Shown here: positions 1 through 7,776 of the stretch, piece by piece
How the letters are laid out: each line of letters begins with the position of its first letter
Numbering within the stretch: position 1 is the stretch's first letter
DNA from: JASLBX01 sp036374175
GTDB taxonomy: Bacteria; Actinomycetota; Actinomycetes; Jiangellales; Jiangellaceae
Length of the DNA: 37,512 nucleotides
NCBI GenBank assembly: GCA_036374175.1
Contig: DASUUH010000092.1
Location: 1-37,512, forward strand
Reading direction: 5' to 3'
Notes under the pieces: generated by a model
The model's database searches: none
What the model saw: only the letters and a program-made list of their open reading frames with translations
What the model was told of the DNA's origin: nothing
Made by a program: the position numbers and the translations under genes

Positions 1-646
1 TCGCCTCCGCACAGAGGTCCTCACGGACCAACCGGTCGCCCGAACTCGCCTGGTAGCCCTCGTTGAAGATGAGGTAGATGACGGCGAGCACGGACTTCAG
101 CCGGTCCGGCAGATCGGCCTCGCGCGGGATCCGGTACGGGATGCGCGCGGCGCGGATCTTGCCCTTGGCCCGGACGATGCGCTGGGCCATTGTCGGTTCG
201 GGAACGAGAAACGCATGGGCTATCTCGCCGGTGGTTATCCCACCGAGTAGCCGCAGCGTCAATGCGACTTGAGCGGGCCTCGCCAGTGCCGGGTGGCAGC
301 AGGTGAAGATCAGTCGTAGCCGGTCGTCCCGCACGGGTCCCTCCTCTGCCGGCGTTTCACGGGCGTGCAGGATCGCAGCTTCGGCGTGCCGCTCGTCACG
401 AGACGCCTCCCTGCGTAGCCGGTCGATCGCCCGGTTGCGGGCCGTGGTGATGATCCAGCCCGGCGGGCTCGGCGGCAGCCCGGACTCAGGCCACCGCCGT
501 ACCGCCTCAGCGAAGGCGTCCTGTACCGCTTCCTCGGCCATGTCGATGTCGCCGAAGTGACGGATCAGGACGGCGACCGAACGGCCGTACTCGTCGCGGA
601 AGATCTGCTCGATCTCTGCGGCAGTCGGCGCTGGCCGGTCAGGCAT
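1..646 (-). CDS. ECF42-type RNA polymerase sigma factor, C-terminal part outside window
   Basis: A frame opens at ATG 644-646 and runs open to base 1, so about 215 N-terminal residues are visible. The translation begins MPDRPAPTAAEIEQIFRDEYG. It shows sigma region 2 (AEEAVQDAFAEAVRRWP, then WIITTARNRAIDRLRRE) and a region 4 helix-turn-helix (ALTLRLLGGITTGEIAHAFLV), followed by the start of the long C-terminal extension (LIFNEGY). That extension and the adjacent DGPF gene are the hallmarks of the ECF42 group, whose members carry a TPR-like tail instead of needing a membrane anti-sigma factor. The start codon overlaps the stop of the upstream DGPF gene in an ATGA, so translation is probably coupled. 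The regulon cannot be told from here. Confidence 0.88.
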   Translation of the reverse strand, partial: MPDRPAPTAAEIEQIFRDEYGRSVAVLIRHFGDIDMAEEAVQDAFAEAVRRWPESGLPPSPPGWIITTARNRAIDRLRREASRDERHAEAAILHARETPAEEGPVRDDRLRLIFTCCHPALARPAQVALTLRLLGGITTGEIAHAFLVPEPTMAQRIVRAKGKIRAARIPYRIPREADLPDRLKSVLAVIYLIFNEGYQASSGDRLVREDLCAEA

Positions 647-996
647 CAGATCTGGTCTTGGAACGGGCGAACCTCGATCGGCAGCAACCTGATGGCACGT
701 GCGAGCTTGCTGCCCCACTCCAGCGCGACGTCGAGGTCCGGCGCCTCGATGATGGTGAACCCGCCGAGGTGTTCCTTGCCCTCGACGTATGGGCCGTCGG
801 TGATGAGCACCTCATCTCCCTCAGCGCGGAGAACCGTCGCACTGCTCGGTTCATGCAAACCGCCGCTGAACACCCACACGCCGGCGTCCCTCATCTGCTG
901 TTCCACGGCGTTGATGTCGCGCATGATCGGATCCAGGATCTCCGGCTCGGGCGCGGGCCCGTCCGGCTGGTACATCGAAAGCAGGTATCGCGTCAT
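646..996 (-). CDS. YCII/DGPF domain protein
   Basis: This 116-residue protein starts MTRYLLSMYQPDGP and contains ITDGPYVEGKEHLGGF at about residues 67-82, which is the DGPF signature of the YCII-related family. The family folds as a small ferredoxin-like dimer. Its biochemical role in ECF42 loci is not established, though DGPF genes are the typical targets and neighbours of ECF42 sigma factors. The gene overlaps by 4 bases with both the DHFR-like gene upstream and the sigma gene downstream, so all three belong to one translationally coupled operon. Confidence 0.9.
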   Translation of the reverse strand: MTRYLLSMYQPDGPAPEPEILDPIMRDINAVEQQMRDAGVWVFSGGLHEPSSATVLRAEGDEVLITDGPYVEGKEHLGGFTIIEAPDLDVALEWGSKLARAIRLLPIEVRPFQDQI

Positions 997-1616
997 CGCA
1001 TGTTCCTCTCATCGGTGTTCGACGCTACCGCCGCCCCGGACGGCCGGTACGTCGCGATGATCACGCCGGTTGTCGTCGCGGCAGAGCCGACCAACTCGAG
1101 TTCGGTGGTGGGGCTGTCAGCTGGGAAATGGTGCCGCCCAGACCCCAGCACCAGCGGGTGGATGAGCAGGACGTATTCGTCGATCATGCCGTCCCGCATC
1201 AGCGACTGAATCAGCTCGCCGCTGCCGAGCACCGTGATGTCCTCGGTCTCATCGTCCTTGAGTTTGGCCACGGCCGCAGTCAGATCACCGGTCAGCAGTG
1301 TCGAGTTGTGCCACTCAAGCGGCTCGCGCAGCGTGGTCGAGGCCACATACTTGCGGCAATTGTTGATCACAGAGGTGTAGGGATTGTCGGCCGGCATGTG
1401 GGGCCACACAGCGGCAAACTTCTCGTACGTCCGCCGGCCGAGCAGTAGCGGCCCGGACGTCGCGATGCGGTCGGCGATCTCGGCGTAGACCGACTCCGCG
1501 TGCGGCTGCCCCCAGCCGCCATGCTCGAAACCGTCCCTGCGATCTTCGTCCGGGTGGCCTGGCGCTTGCATCACGCCGTCGAGTGTCATGCTGTTGAACA
1601 CGACGATTCTGGCCAT
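993..1616 (-). CDS. dihydrofolate reductase family protein (RibD C-terminal-like)
   Basis: This 207-residue protein starts MARIVVFNSMTLDGVMQAPG, the usual opening of the RibD_C/DHFR-like family in Actinomycetota. Also visible are LLLGRRTYE (about 57-65), a nucleotide-contact segment VLGSGELIQSL and the terminal strand HPLVLGSGRHHF. The family is predicted to be NADPH-dependent reductases of unknown substrate; these proteins are not the folate-cycle enzyme. The start is supported by a GAGGAG ribosome site about 10 bases upstream. It is the first gene of the DHFR-like/DGPF/sigma operon, and an AT-richer stretch at 1700-1735 upstream is the likely promoter region. Confidence 0.9.
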   Translation of the reverse strand: MARIVVFNSMTLDGVMQAPGHPDEDRRDGFEHGGWGQPHAESVYAEIADRIATSGPLLLGRRTYEKFAAVWPHMPADNPYTSVINNCRKYVASTTLREPLEWHNSTLLTGDLTAAVAKLKDDETEDITVLGSGELIQSLMRDGMIDEYVLLIHPLVLGSGRHHFPADSPTTELELVGSAATTTGVIIATYRPSGAAVASNTDERNMR

Positions 1617-1773
1617 GTGTCCGTCTCCTCGGGTCTCCAGCCGGCGCTTCGTCCCGGCCTCTCACCCTCTACACGAGCTTCCTTGGACCGAATCGACAAC
1701 GTAATAAGACGCAAAATTGACTACAAAAGGTGCGCCAGGAGCCTAGCCAGCGTGGCGCGCATCGCGTCGGGGC

Positions 1774-2604
1774 TCATATGTCCGCCGGTGGCCCCTGTCG
1801 AATGCGGCGACGGTAAGCATCCGCGGATCCATATATGTCGAGCTCGACCCACCAGCTACCACCCGCCTCGGCGAAGGCAGCCACCTGCGGATCGTCCGAC
1901 GACCGGGCCATCGCGTTGGCGGCGATGTCGAAGGGACCCTCCCGGCCAGCAGCTACACGCTCCTGCGCGGCGAAGCGGGCGGCCGCAGCGAGATCATCAA
2001 TACTCAACGATTCGTTCGTCTGCTGGTTGTTCGTCATCAGGTAGACGCCGTCCCACCGCGCGGCGCGACGCAGCGGTCGCCGGCGCGGCCACCCTGCGGC
2101 AAGCCATACGGGAATGCGCGGCCACTGCACCGGCGTCGGCTGGAGCTGTGCCTGGTCAATGCGGAAGTGGCGGCCGGCATAGGAGTACGGCTCGCCTCCC
2201 CACAGACCGGTCACCACATCCAGGGCCTCGTCGAGCCGCTCCGCGCGCACTCTCGCGTCCCACACATCACCGAACGGCGTGAAATCGACCTCGCTGTGCC
2301 CGAGCGCGCCGCCGAAGATCAGGCGTCCACCCGACAGCCGATCGATGGTCGTCGCCTGCCGCGCGACCTCCCATGGCCGCCGCCGGGGTAGCGGCGTGAG
2401 GAAGACGCCTATGCGCATTCGTTCGGTGCGCAGCGCCACCGCCGCCAAGCCGATCCACGGGTCGATCATCGGAACGCCACCGGCCAACCCGTCTTGGAGA
2501 AAGAACCCGTTCCACCCCGCCTGCTCGGCGTCGTAAGCCAACTCCGCAAGTAGGCGGGGGTCGGCATACTCGCCACTGATGGGGACGTCGAGCCCGAATC
2601 GCAC
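1774..2604 (-). CDS. LLM-class flavin-dependent oxidoreductase
   Basis: This is a luciferase-like monooxygenase of about 276 residues. It opens RFGLDVPISGEYADP and contains WNGFFLQDGL, PWIGLAAVALRTERMRIGVF, RRRPWEVARQATTIDRLSGG (flavin/TIM-barrel core, about 75-95) and VWLAAGWPRRRPLRRAARWDG. These are standard landmarks of F420- or FMN-dependent class enzymes; cofactor and substrate cannot be assigned. The GTG at 2602-2604 was chosen because GGGAGG lies five bases before it; an in-frame start 27 bases further upstream has no such site. The gene stands alone, with the DHFR-like operon 157 bases downstream. Confidence 0.85.
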   Translation of the reverse strand: MRFGLDVPISGEYADPRLLAELAYDAEQAGWNGFFLQDGLAGGVPMIDPWIGLAAVALRTERMRIGVFLTPLPRRRPWEVARQATTIDRLSGGRLIFGGALGHSEVDFTPFGDVWDARVRAERLDEALDVVTGLWGGEPYSYAGRHFRIDQAQLQPTPVQWPRIPVWLAAGWPRRRPLRRAARWDGVYLMTNNQQTNESLSIDDLAAAARFAAQERVAAGREGPFDIAANAMARSSDDPQVAAFAEAGGSWWVELDIYGSADAYRRRIRQGPPADI

Positions 2605-2708
2605 CACTGCCTCCCTACTCCGACGCGACACGGACGTCTACCAGGGGGCTCTGACACTTCCGCGACTGACGCTGGTGGGCATCACGTGTGGTAGCTCAGC
2701 GGACGCCG

Positions 2709-3710
2709 TCAGACGGTGACGACGAGCTTGCCGAGAGCCCGCCCGTCGTGCAGATACTGCACGGCCCGTGCGGCTTCGCTAAGCGGAAACGTCCGGTCGA
2801 TGGCGGGTGTCACAGCGCCGGCCTCGATGAGCTCGGCGAGGGTTTTCAGGTCGGCCGTCCGCTCCGTCGAGATCAGCGCACGCAGCCGCTGCTTGACAAA
2901 ACGCGACAAGAGCGCCGCCCGCAGGGTGCGATCGAAGCCACCGAACAACCGGCCACCACCTTCGCCGCCGACGATCACCAGAGTTCCCTCCGGTGCCAGG
3001 GCGCGTCGCAGGTGGGACAGACGGCGCCGGCCGGCCGTGTCGATGATCACGTCGTACCGCTGACCGGTGCTGGTGAAGTCCGCGTTGGTGTGGTCGATGA
3101 CCTCGTCGGCGCCGATCGAGCGGACCAGGTCGGTCTTGGCCGTGCTGCACACGCCTGTCACGCGGCCGCCGAAGTGCTTGGCCAGCTGAACGGCGTACGT
3201 GCCGACTCCCCCTCCGGCGCCGGTTACGAGCACGCGCTGCCCCGGCTGGACCTGGCCGGCTTGCCGCACCGCTTTGAGCGCGGTGACGCCGGAGACCGGG
3301 ACGGTCGCGGCCTGCTCGGGGGTGAGGTTCGCCGGCGCGTGCGCGACCCGCTGCGGATCGGCCACGGCGTACTCGGCGAATGACCCGTCGCACGTGCCGT
3401 ACACCTCATCTCCGATCGCGAACCCGGTGACGTTGGTGCCCACTGCCTCGACCCGGCCCGCGAAGTCCATGCCGCGAACGGCCACCTTCGGCCTGCGCAG
3501 CCCGAACCCCATCAGCCGGACGAAGTACGGCATACCGGCGGTGAGGTGCCACACTCCGGCGTCCACCCCTGCCGCGTGGATTCGTACCAGTAGCTCGCCG
3601 TCGCCGGGCTGCGGCCTCGGAACGTCCCTCATCACCAGCACGTCGGGCGCGCCGTACGTGTCTTGAACTATCGCCTTCATCGTGGTGGTCGTGTTTGGTT
3701 GGCCAGCCAT
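2709..3710 (-). CDS. zinc-independent MDR oxidoreductase (quinone oxidoreductase-like)
   Basis: This 333-residue medium-chain reductase has an N-terminal GroES-like domain (residues about 11-130, FAGRVEAVG and GDEVYGTC) and a Rossmann domain with VTGAGGGVGTYAVQLAK. No catalytic or structural zinc cysteines are present. It should reduce an activated C=C or quinone substrate with NADPH; the substrate is unknown. It is the third gene of an ArsR-led operon, five bases after the membrane protein. The start at 3710 has GGTGGAGTAGG upstream; the in-frame MKAIVQDTYG at 3680 lacks a ribosome site but is where the two paralogs at 25112 and 26084 begin. Confidence 0.88.
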   Translation of the reverse strand: MAGQPNTTTTMKAIVQDTYGAPDVLVMRDVPRPQPGDGELLVRIHAAGVDAGVWHLTAGMPYFVRLMGFGLRRPKVAVRGMDFAGRVEAVGTNVTGFAIGDEVYGTCDGSFAEYAVADPQRVAHAPANLTPEQAATVPVSGVTALKAVRQAGQVQPGQRVLVTGAGGGVGTYAVQLAKHFGGRVTGVCSTAKTDLVRSIGADEVIDHTNADFTSTGQRYDVIIDTAGRRRLSHLRRALAPEGTLVIVGGEGGGRLFGGFDRTLRAALLSRFVKQRLRALISTERTADLKTLAELIEAGAVTPAIDRTFPLSEAARAVQYLHDGRALGKLVVTV

Positions 3711-3715
3711 GACAC

Positions 3716-3985
3716 CTACTCCACCGTTCGCAGGATCTGTTCGATCGACGTCGCACGAGCCCGCAGCTCGGACACGTCGGCCGCCACGCGCTGCTGCGCG
3801 TCGAGGGAGTTCTCCGCGAGCCGTTCGTACCGGCGCACGAGTTGGCGCAGGTTGTCTTCCTGGTCTGCGACCACCCTCGTCTTGCGGAACTCAAGAACAG
3901 TTGCCGCTGTGCCAAGGATGAATATCATGCCCACAACCAGCACGCCGACGAATGCGATCGTGCCAGGCCAGGTCGATGTGTCCAT
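3716..3985 (-). CDS. small membrane protein with coiled-coil tail
   Basis: This 89-residue protein has a single N-terminal membrane segment (GTIAFVGVLVVGMIFILGTAATVL, about residues 8-31, split here by family alignment only) followed by a charged cytosolic helix rich in heptad-like Leu/Val spacing (EDNLRQLVRRYERLAENSLDA). The ATG at 3983-3985 shares one base with the ArsR stop (TGATG) and has AGGAGG four bases upstream, so it is coupled to the regulator. No function is known. Small proteins of this design often accompany helix-turn-helix regulators in actinobacteria, perhaps as membrane tethers or sensors. Confidence 0.8.
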   Translation of the reverse strand: MDTSTWPGTIAFVGVLVVGMIFILGTAATVLEFRKTRVVADQEDNLRQLVRRYERLAENSLDAQQRVAADVSELRARATSIEQILRTVE

Positions 3986-4332
3986 CAAGCCTCCTTAGAT
4001 GCGGGACCCTTCACCGGGTCCGAGAGAGTTAATGTGCTGGCCGCCTGGGCCAGCGTCGATGCGGTCAGCCGGACATCGAAATCCGCGACCTCGTAGTACT
4101 TCATGGCCTTGCCGTCGTCGGACAGCTCCAGCCGCCCCACGATCAGGCCCGCAGCTTCCAGCCGCTGCAAGTGCATGTGCAGCAGGGGACGGCTGATGCC
4201 GATCTCGCGAGCGAGATGGCTGACGTAATCGCTACCCGCAGCGAGCTTCGCGACGATGCGCAGTCGCAGCGGGTTGGCGAGCGCGGCGAGCATCTCGACC
4301 AGTTGATCACCTGTCGGCTCGGGCACCGTCAT
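3985..4332 (-). CDS. ArsR-family winged-helix regulator
   Basis: This 115-residue regulator has the ArsR fold: ALANPLRLRIVAKL (helix 1-2), YVSHLAREIGISRPLLHMHLQRLEAAGLI (recognition helix, about 36-64), and a beta wing (GRLELSDDGKAMKYYEV). No metal-binding CxC or similar motif is visible, so it is unlikely to sense metal and may sense a redox or ligand signal. The ATG has AAGGGA about six bases upstream. A 20-bp palindrome 14-33 bases before the start is the obvious operator, implying autoregulation of the three-gene operon with the membrane protein and MDR enzyme. Confidence 0.9.
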   Translation of the reverse strand: MTVPEPTGDQLVEMLAALANPLRLRIVAKLAAGSDYVSHLAREIGISRPLLHMHLQRLEAAGLIVGRLELSDDGKAMKYYEVADFDVRLTASTLAQAASTLTLSDPVKGPASKEA

Positions 4333-4345
4333 GCCATCCCTTCAT

Positions 4346-4365
4346 GTGTAAGAATGTTCTTACAC
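4346..4365. promoter_or_regulatory. ArsR operator palindrome
   Basis: Perfect 9-bp arms GTGTAAGAA and TTCTTACAC are separated by TG, 14 bases upstream of the ArsR start. AT-rich dyads of this size are typical ArsR binding sites. Binding by this ArsR is inferred from position only. Confidence 0.75.
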
Positions 4366-4486
4366 GTGACACCGTAGCCTGTCGCCGGTGTGGAGCGCAA
4401 GAGGGCGCCACGACGGTCGCGGACGTCGGTTCAGCAGGCGTCACCGTGACGACGAACTGAGATTGAAACCCGGCGCCATCGGCGGT

Positions 4487-4930
4487 TCACAGGTAGTACA
4501 GGTCGATGTCGGGCTTGTCGTCGACGATCTGGTCGCACGTCGGGCAGTACCACCGCGCATGCAGGTTCGTTCCGCACGCGGCGTGCCGAGGTGCCTCCGC
4601 GGCCGGCGCGTGCCTCGCGCCCCAGTGCGCCAGCAGGCGCAGCGCACCAACCAGCTCCATGCCTTCAGCGGTCAGCTCATAGTCCGAACGTGGCGGCCGT
4701 TCGCTGTAACGCCGGGATACGAGCAGGCCGTCGCGCTCGAGCCGCTTGAGGCGCTCGGACAGGATGTTCGGCGCGATTCCGGGAATCTGCTCGAGGACGT
4801 CGCTGAACCGCCGAGACCCGCCGAGCAGCGCCTCCACGACCAGCAGCGTCCACCGGTCTCCAACGCGCGCCAGCGCCTCGCTCAGCGGGGACGCGGTATC
4901 CGGACGCGCCGGGCGCTGCCTTTGGGTCAT
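4487..4930 (-). CDS. HxlR-family transcriptional regulator with C-terminal cysteine motif
   Basis: This 147-residue protein has the HxlR winged helix: SEALARVGDRWTLLVVEALL, RRFSDVLEQIPGIAPNILSERLKRLERDGLL and a wing ending YELTAEGMEL (about 16-95). The N-terminal Cys used by many HxlR redox sensors is replaced by Ser in ASPLSEAL. Instead, three cysteines lie at the C-terminus (C119, C129, C132 in WYCPTCD), a possible zinc or thiol-sensing site. It is divergent from the HtrA-like protease across a 30-bp perfect palindrome, so it probably controls both genes. HxlR proteins commonly respond to electrophiles or quinones; the signal here is unknown. Confidence 0.9.
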   Translation of the reverse strand: MTQRQRPARPDTASPLSEALARVGDRWTLLVVEALLGGSRRFSDVLEQIPGIAPNILSERLKRLERDGLLVSRRYSERPPRSDYELTAEGMELVGALRLLAHWGARHAPAAEAPRHAACGTNLHARWYCPTCDQIVDDKPDIDLYYL

Positions 4931-4951
4931 CGACCGATCGTATCCGGAACC

Positions 4952-4982
4952 TTGACATCGAGCGGTCAGTTGGTAGTAACTT
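4952..4982 (+). promoter_or_regulatory. candidate promoter of the HtrA-like gene
   Basis: TTGACA at 4952-4957 is a perfect -35 hexamer. A TANNNT-type -10 (TAACTT, 4977-4982) follows after 19 bases, inside the palindrome, so repressor binding would cover the -10. The spacing is slightly long, so the exact -10 is uncertain. Confidence 0.45.
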
Positions 4983-4998
4983 GCAAGTTACTACCAAC
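4969..4998. promoter_or_regulatory. 30-bp perfect palindrome, presumed HxlR operator
   Basis: The left half is GTTGGTAGTAACTTG and the right half is its exact reverse complement, with no spacer. It lies 38 bases from the HxlR start and 19 bases from the HtrA-like start, in the only intergenic space between the divergent genes. Assignment to HxlR is by position. Confidence 0.8.
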
Positions 4999-5017
4999 CA
5001 AGTGGAGGCAGAGAGTC

Positions 5018-5917
5018 ATGGGACTACTCGACGAGATCCAGTCGGACATCCAGCGCGTGGCCGAACATGCCGGCGGCGCGGTCGTGGGCATCGGGCAGCG
5101 ATGGGGAGTCGGGTCTGGTGTGGTGATCAGCGAGGGGCACGTACTGACCAACGCGCACAACATCCGGGGCGAGCAGGTCACGGTCACGTTCGCCGACGGG
5201 CGTACCGCCGACGGCCGGGTTCAGGGCGCGGACGTCGACGGCGATCTGGCCGTCATCGAGGTCGACACGGATGGGTCGCCGGTCATCGACTGGACATTCG
5301 CGACACCCCCTCGAATCGGAACGCCTGTCTTCGCCCTCGCCAACCCCGGCGGGCGCGGGCTGCGGGTAACGCTCGGCTTCGTGACCGGCGTCGAGCGAAC
5401 ATTCAGAGGTCCGCGCGGCCGGCGCATCACCGGAAGCCTCGAGCACAACGCGCCCCTGCTGCCGGGCTCGTCGGGCGGGCCGATCACTACGGCCGGGGGG
5501 CAGTTACTGGGGCTGAACACTAACCGGCTCGGCGAGGGCTTCTACTTGGCCATCCCGGCGGACGAGAACCTTCGAGCACAGGTCGAGCGGCTCACGCGTG
5601 GAGAGTCGGCCATGCCGCCGCGCCTGGGCATCGCGGTGGCCCCGGCACAGCTGGCCAGGCGGCTTAGACGGGCCGTTGGTCTGCCCGACGCCGACGGACT
5701 GCTCGTTCGCGAAGTGGAGGACGGCAGCCCCGCGTCGCGGGCCGGGCTCGCCCAGGGTGACTTGATCACGTCAGCTGACGGACGCTCCATCCGTGGGATT
5801 GACGACCTGTTCGACCTACTCGATGCGGCGACGAACGCAGAGATCGAGCTTTCGGTCATCCGCGGCGCCGAGCAGCGGACCGTCACTGTGACACTTGGCG
5901 GGGCGGCCGATGCCTGA
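5018..5917 (+). CDS. HtrA-like trypsin-fold serine protease with PDZ domain, cytoplasmic
   Basis: This 299-residue protein carries a complete S1C triad: His47 in LTNAHN, Asp76 in VDGDLAVI and Ser152 in PGSSGGP. A PDZ domain follows (about 195-295: GLLVREVEDGSPASRAGLAQGDLITSADG). There is no signal peptide or membrane anchor, unlike most DegP/HtrA proteins, so it should act inside the cell. It is also shorter than typical anchored actinobacterial HtrA. The ATG at 5018 has GGAGG (5004-5008) upstream; the same frame is open far upstream, but that part overlaps the HxlR gene and palindrome. Expression is probably released when HxlR leaves the shared operator. Confidence 0.9.
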   Translation: MGLLDEIQSDIQRVAEHAGGAVVGIGQRWGVGSGVVISEGHVLTNAHNIRGEQVTVTFADGRTADGRVQGADVDGDLAVIEVDTDGSPVIDWTFATPPRIGTPVFALANPGGRGLRVTLGFVTGVERTFRGPRGRRITGSLEHNAPLLPGSSGGPITTAGGQLLGLNTNRLGEGFYLAIPADENLRAQVERLTRGESAMPPRLGIAVAPAQLARRLRRAVGLPDADGLLVREVEDGSPASRAGLAQGDLITSADGRSIRGIDDLFDLLDAATNAEIELSVIRGAEQRTVTVTLGGAADA

Positions 5918-6064
5918 CCCGAGGCGGGATCTGCTCACCCCTTGCCAGATCAAGCTGCTCACCGATGAACGAGGAACATGTACAGGCCATGGTTGCACCG
6001 CCGCGACAGCGCCCGGCCACCGAAACTGAGACCGGAGCGGTCGTGTCAACGCTAGGCTCGCGCC

Positions 6065-7630
6065 GTGGAGACGAGCCGTCACGGCGGCCATATCCGCCTC
6101 GCGGAGCTGATGGCCACGCTGTCGCTCGCCACCGATCTCGGCACCGGCCAGCCCCGTGAACACCAGCTCGGAGTAAGCCTGTCCGCACTCGAACTCGCTG
6201 AGCGCCTGGACTGCTCTTCGGAGGAGTACTCGGAGGTCTACTACGTAGCGCTGCTCGCGCATCTAGGCTGCAGCGCCGTCGCGTCCGACCTGGCAGCCTG
6301 GGCGGGTGGCGACGAGATCCACTTTCAGCGCGGTGCTCCCGTCCTCGGTCCGGCTGCTCAGCCAACTGAGGTGATGCGGCACTTTGCCCGGCGCCTTGCG
6401 GACGACCGGCCACTGGTCGAGCGGACTCAGCTCGTCGCCACCGCGCTCACCGCCATGGGAAGCCGGTACACCCTCATGGGAGCAAACCTGTGCGAGGGAT
6501 TGCCGGCTCTCGCCGAGCGGCTACGCCTGCCTGCGCCGGTCGCCCGTGCGCTGGGACAACTGATGGAACGCTGGGATGGCAACGGCGCCCCTGGTGCGGT
6601 GGCCGGCGATGGCATCGCGCTGTCCGTACGCATCGTCCGCGTCGCCGTTGACCTGATCGGAATCACCCATGCTCGCGGCCCGGATGCGGCGATTGACGCT
6701 CTCAAGCGGCGGCGCGGCCGCGGCTACGACCCGCGGGTTGTCGATGCCGCACTCGCCGATCCAGAGGCACTGCTGCGCGCTGCCAACGTCTCCGATGGTT
6801 GGGAGCGCGTGATCGACGCCGAACGGCCGCCAGGGGCGAGCATCTCAACGGCTGAGCTCGAACACGTCGCACGAGCCTTCGGCGACTTCGTCGACCTGAA
6901 AGTCGACTTTCTGCACGGGCACTCTTCTCGCGTGGCAGAACTCGCCGCCACCGCAGCCAAGGTGCTCGGGAGGCCGGAAGTAGAGGTGGCCGAGGTCCGA
7001 ACGGCGGGATTTCTCCATGATCTTGGCAGGGTTGCCGTGCCCAACGGTATCTGGGTCAAGCCGCACGCCCTCAGCGCTCGTGAGTGGGAGCGTGTGAGGC
7101 TGCATCCTTATTACACGCAGCGCATTCTCGAACGCTCGGTGGCGCTCGCACCGTTCGCCGACATGGCGGGTTCACACCACGAGCGACTCGACGGCTCCGG
7201 TTACCACCGCGGGGCCACGGCAGCACAGCTCAGCACCGGGGCGCGCCTGCTCGCCGCAGCAGACGCCTTTGACGCGATGACGCACGACCGCCCCTACCGG
7301 CCAGCGCAGAGGCCGCAGGACGCCCGTGCGAAGCTCGCGGAGATGGTCCGCTCGGGAACACTGGACAAGCGGACGGTTGATGCCGTGCTCGAGGCATCGG
7401 ACGCAGCGCCGACCCAGGTGCGCCAGGCATACCCAGCAGGGCTCACCGAACGCGAGGTCGAGGTACTGCGCTTGGTTGCCCGCGGCCGAAGCAATAGGCA
7501 GATCGCAGACTCATTGGTGATCACGGAGAAGACAGCTGGCCATCATGTTGAACACATCTACGCCAAGGCCGGCATCTCGACGCGGGTTGGTGCAGCCCTG
7601 TTCGCCATGCGGCACGGACTCGTGGAGTGA
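6065..7630 (+). CDS. HD-GYP phosphodiesterase-like protein with LuxR-type DNA-binding tail
   Basis: This is a 521-residue protein in three parts. Residues 270-450 form an HD-GYP domain with all key groups: HDLGR (H318, D319), RLHPYY (H347), HHE (371-373), DGSGY (376-380) and AADAFDAMTHDRPYR (D400). Residues 458-521 are a LuxR/GerE helix-turn-helix (LTEREVEVLRLVARGRSNRQIADSL). The N-terminal half looks like a degenerate copy of the same fold: LLAHLG around H66 lacks the Asp, and ERWDGNGAPGAV at 168-179 mirrors the HHE-DGSGYP segment. HD-GYP domains hydrolyse cyclic di-nucleotides; coupling to a DNA-binding tail suggests a nucleotide-responsive regulator. The start is GTG, and the gene is monocistronic. 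Confidence 0.88.
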   Translation: METSRHGGHIRLAELMATLSLATDLGTGQPREHQLGVSLSALELAERLDCSSEEYSEVYYVALLAHLGCSAVASDLAAWAGGDEIHFQRGAPVLGPAAQPTEVMRHFARRLADDRPLVERTQLVATALTAMGSRYTLMGANLCEGLPALAERLRLPAPVARALGQLMERWDGNGAPGAVAGDGIALSVRIVRVAVDLIGITHARGPDAAIDALKRRRGRGYDPRVVDAALADPEALLRAANVSDGWERVIDAERPPGASISTAELEHVARAFGDFVDLKVDFLHGHSSRVAELAATAAKVLGRPEVEVAEVRTAGFLHDLGRVAVPNGIWVKPHALSAREWERVRLHPYYTQRILERSVALAPFADMAGSHHERLDGSGYHRGATAAQLSTGARLLAAADAFDAMTHDRPYRPAQRPQDARAKLAEMVRSGTLDKRTVDAVLEASDAAPTQVRQAYPAGLTEREVEVLRLVARGRSNRQIADSLVITEKTAGHHVEHIYAKAGISTRVGAALFAMRHGLVE

Positions 7631-7776
7631 ACCCGCGTCACATAACAGCCTGCACACCGAACCAACGTCCGTCGCGTTGAGCGAGCGGAATATGGGGTGT
7701 TCACCCGATGATCCGCGGTGAGCAGATCCGTAGCGTCGCAATCGACGGATTGCAGACGCGACGAGAGGCGCAGGCC

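Noticed and set aside
4388..5017. 5' extension of the HtrA-like frame
   Set aside because: The extension lies antisense to the HxlR gene and through the palindrome; a strong ribosome site supports the start at 5018.
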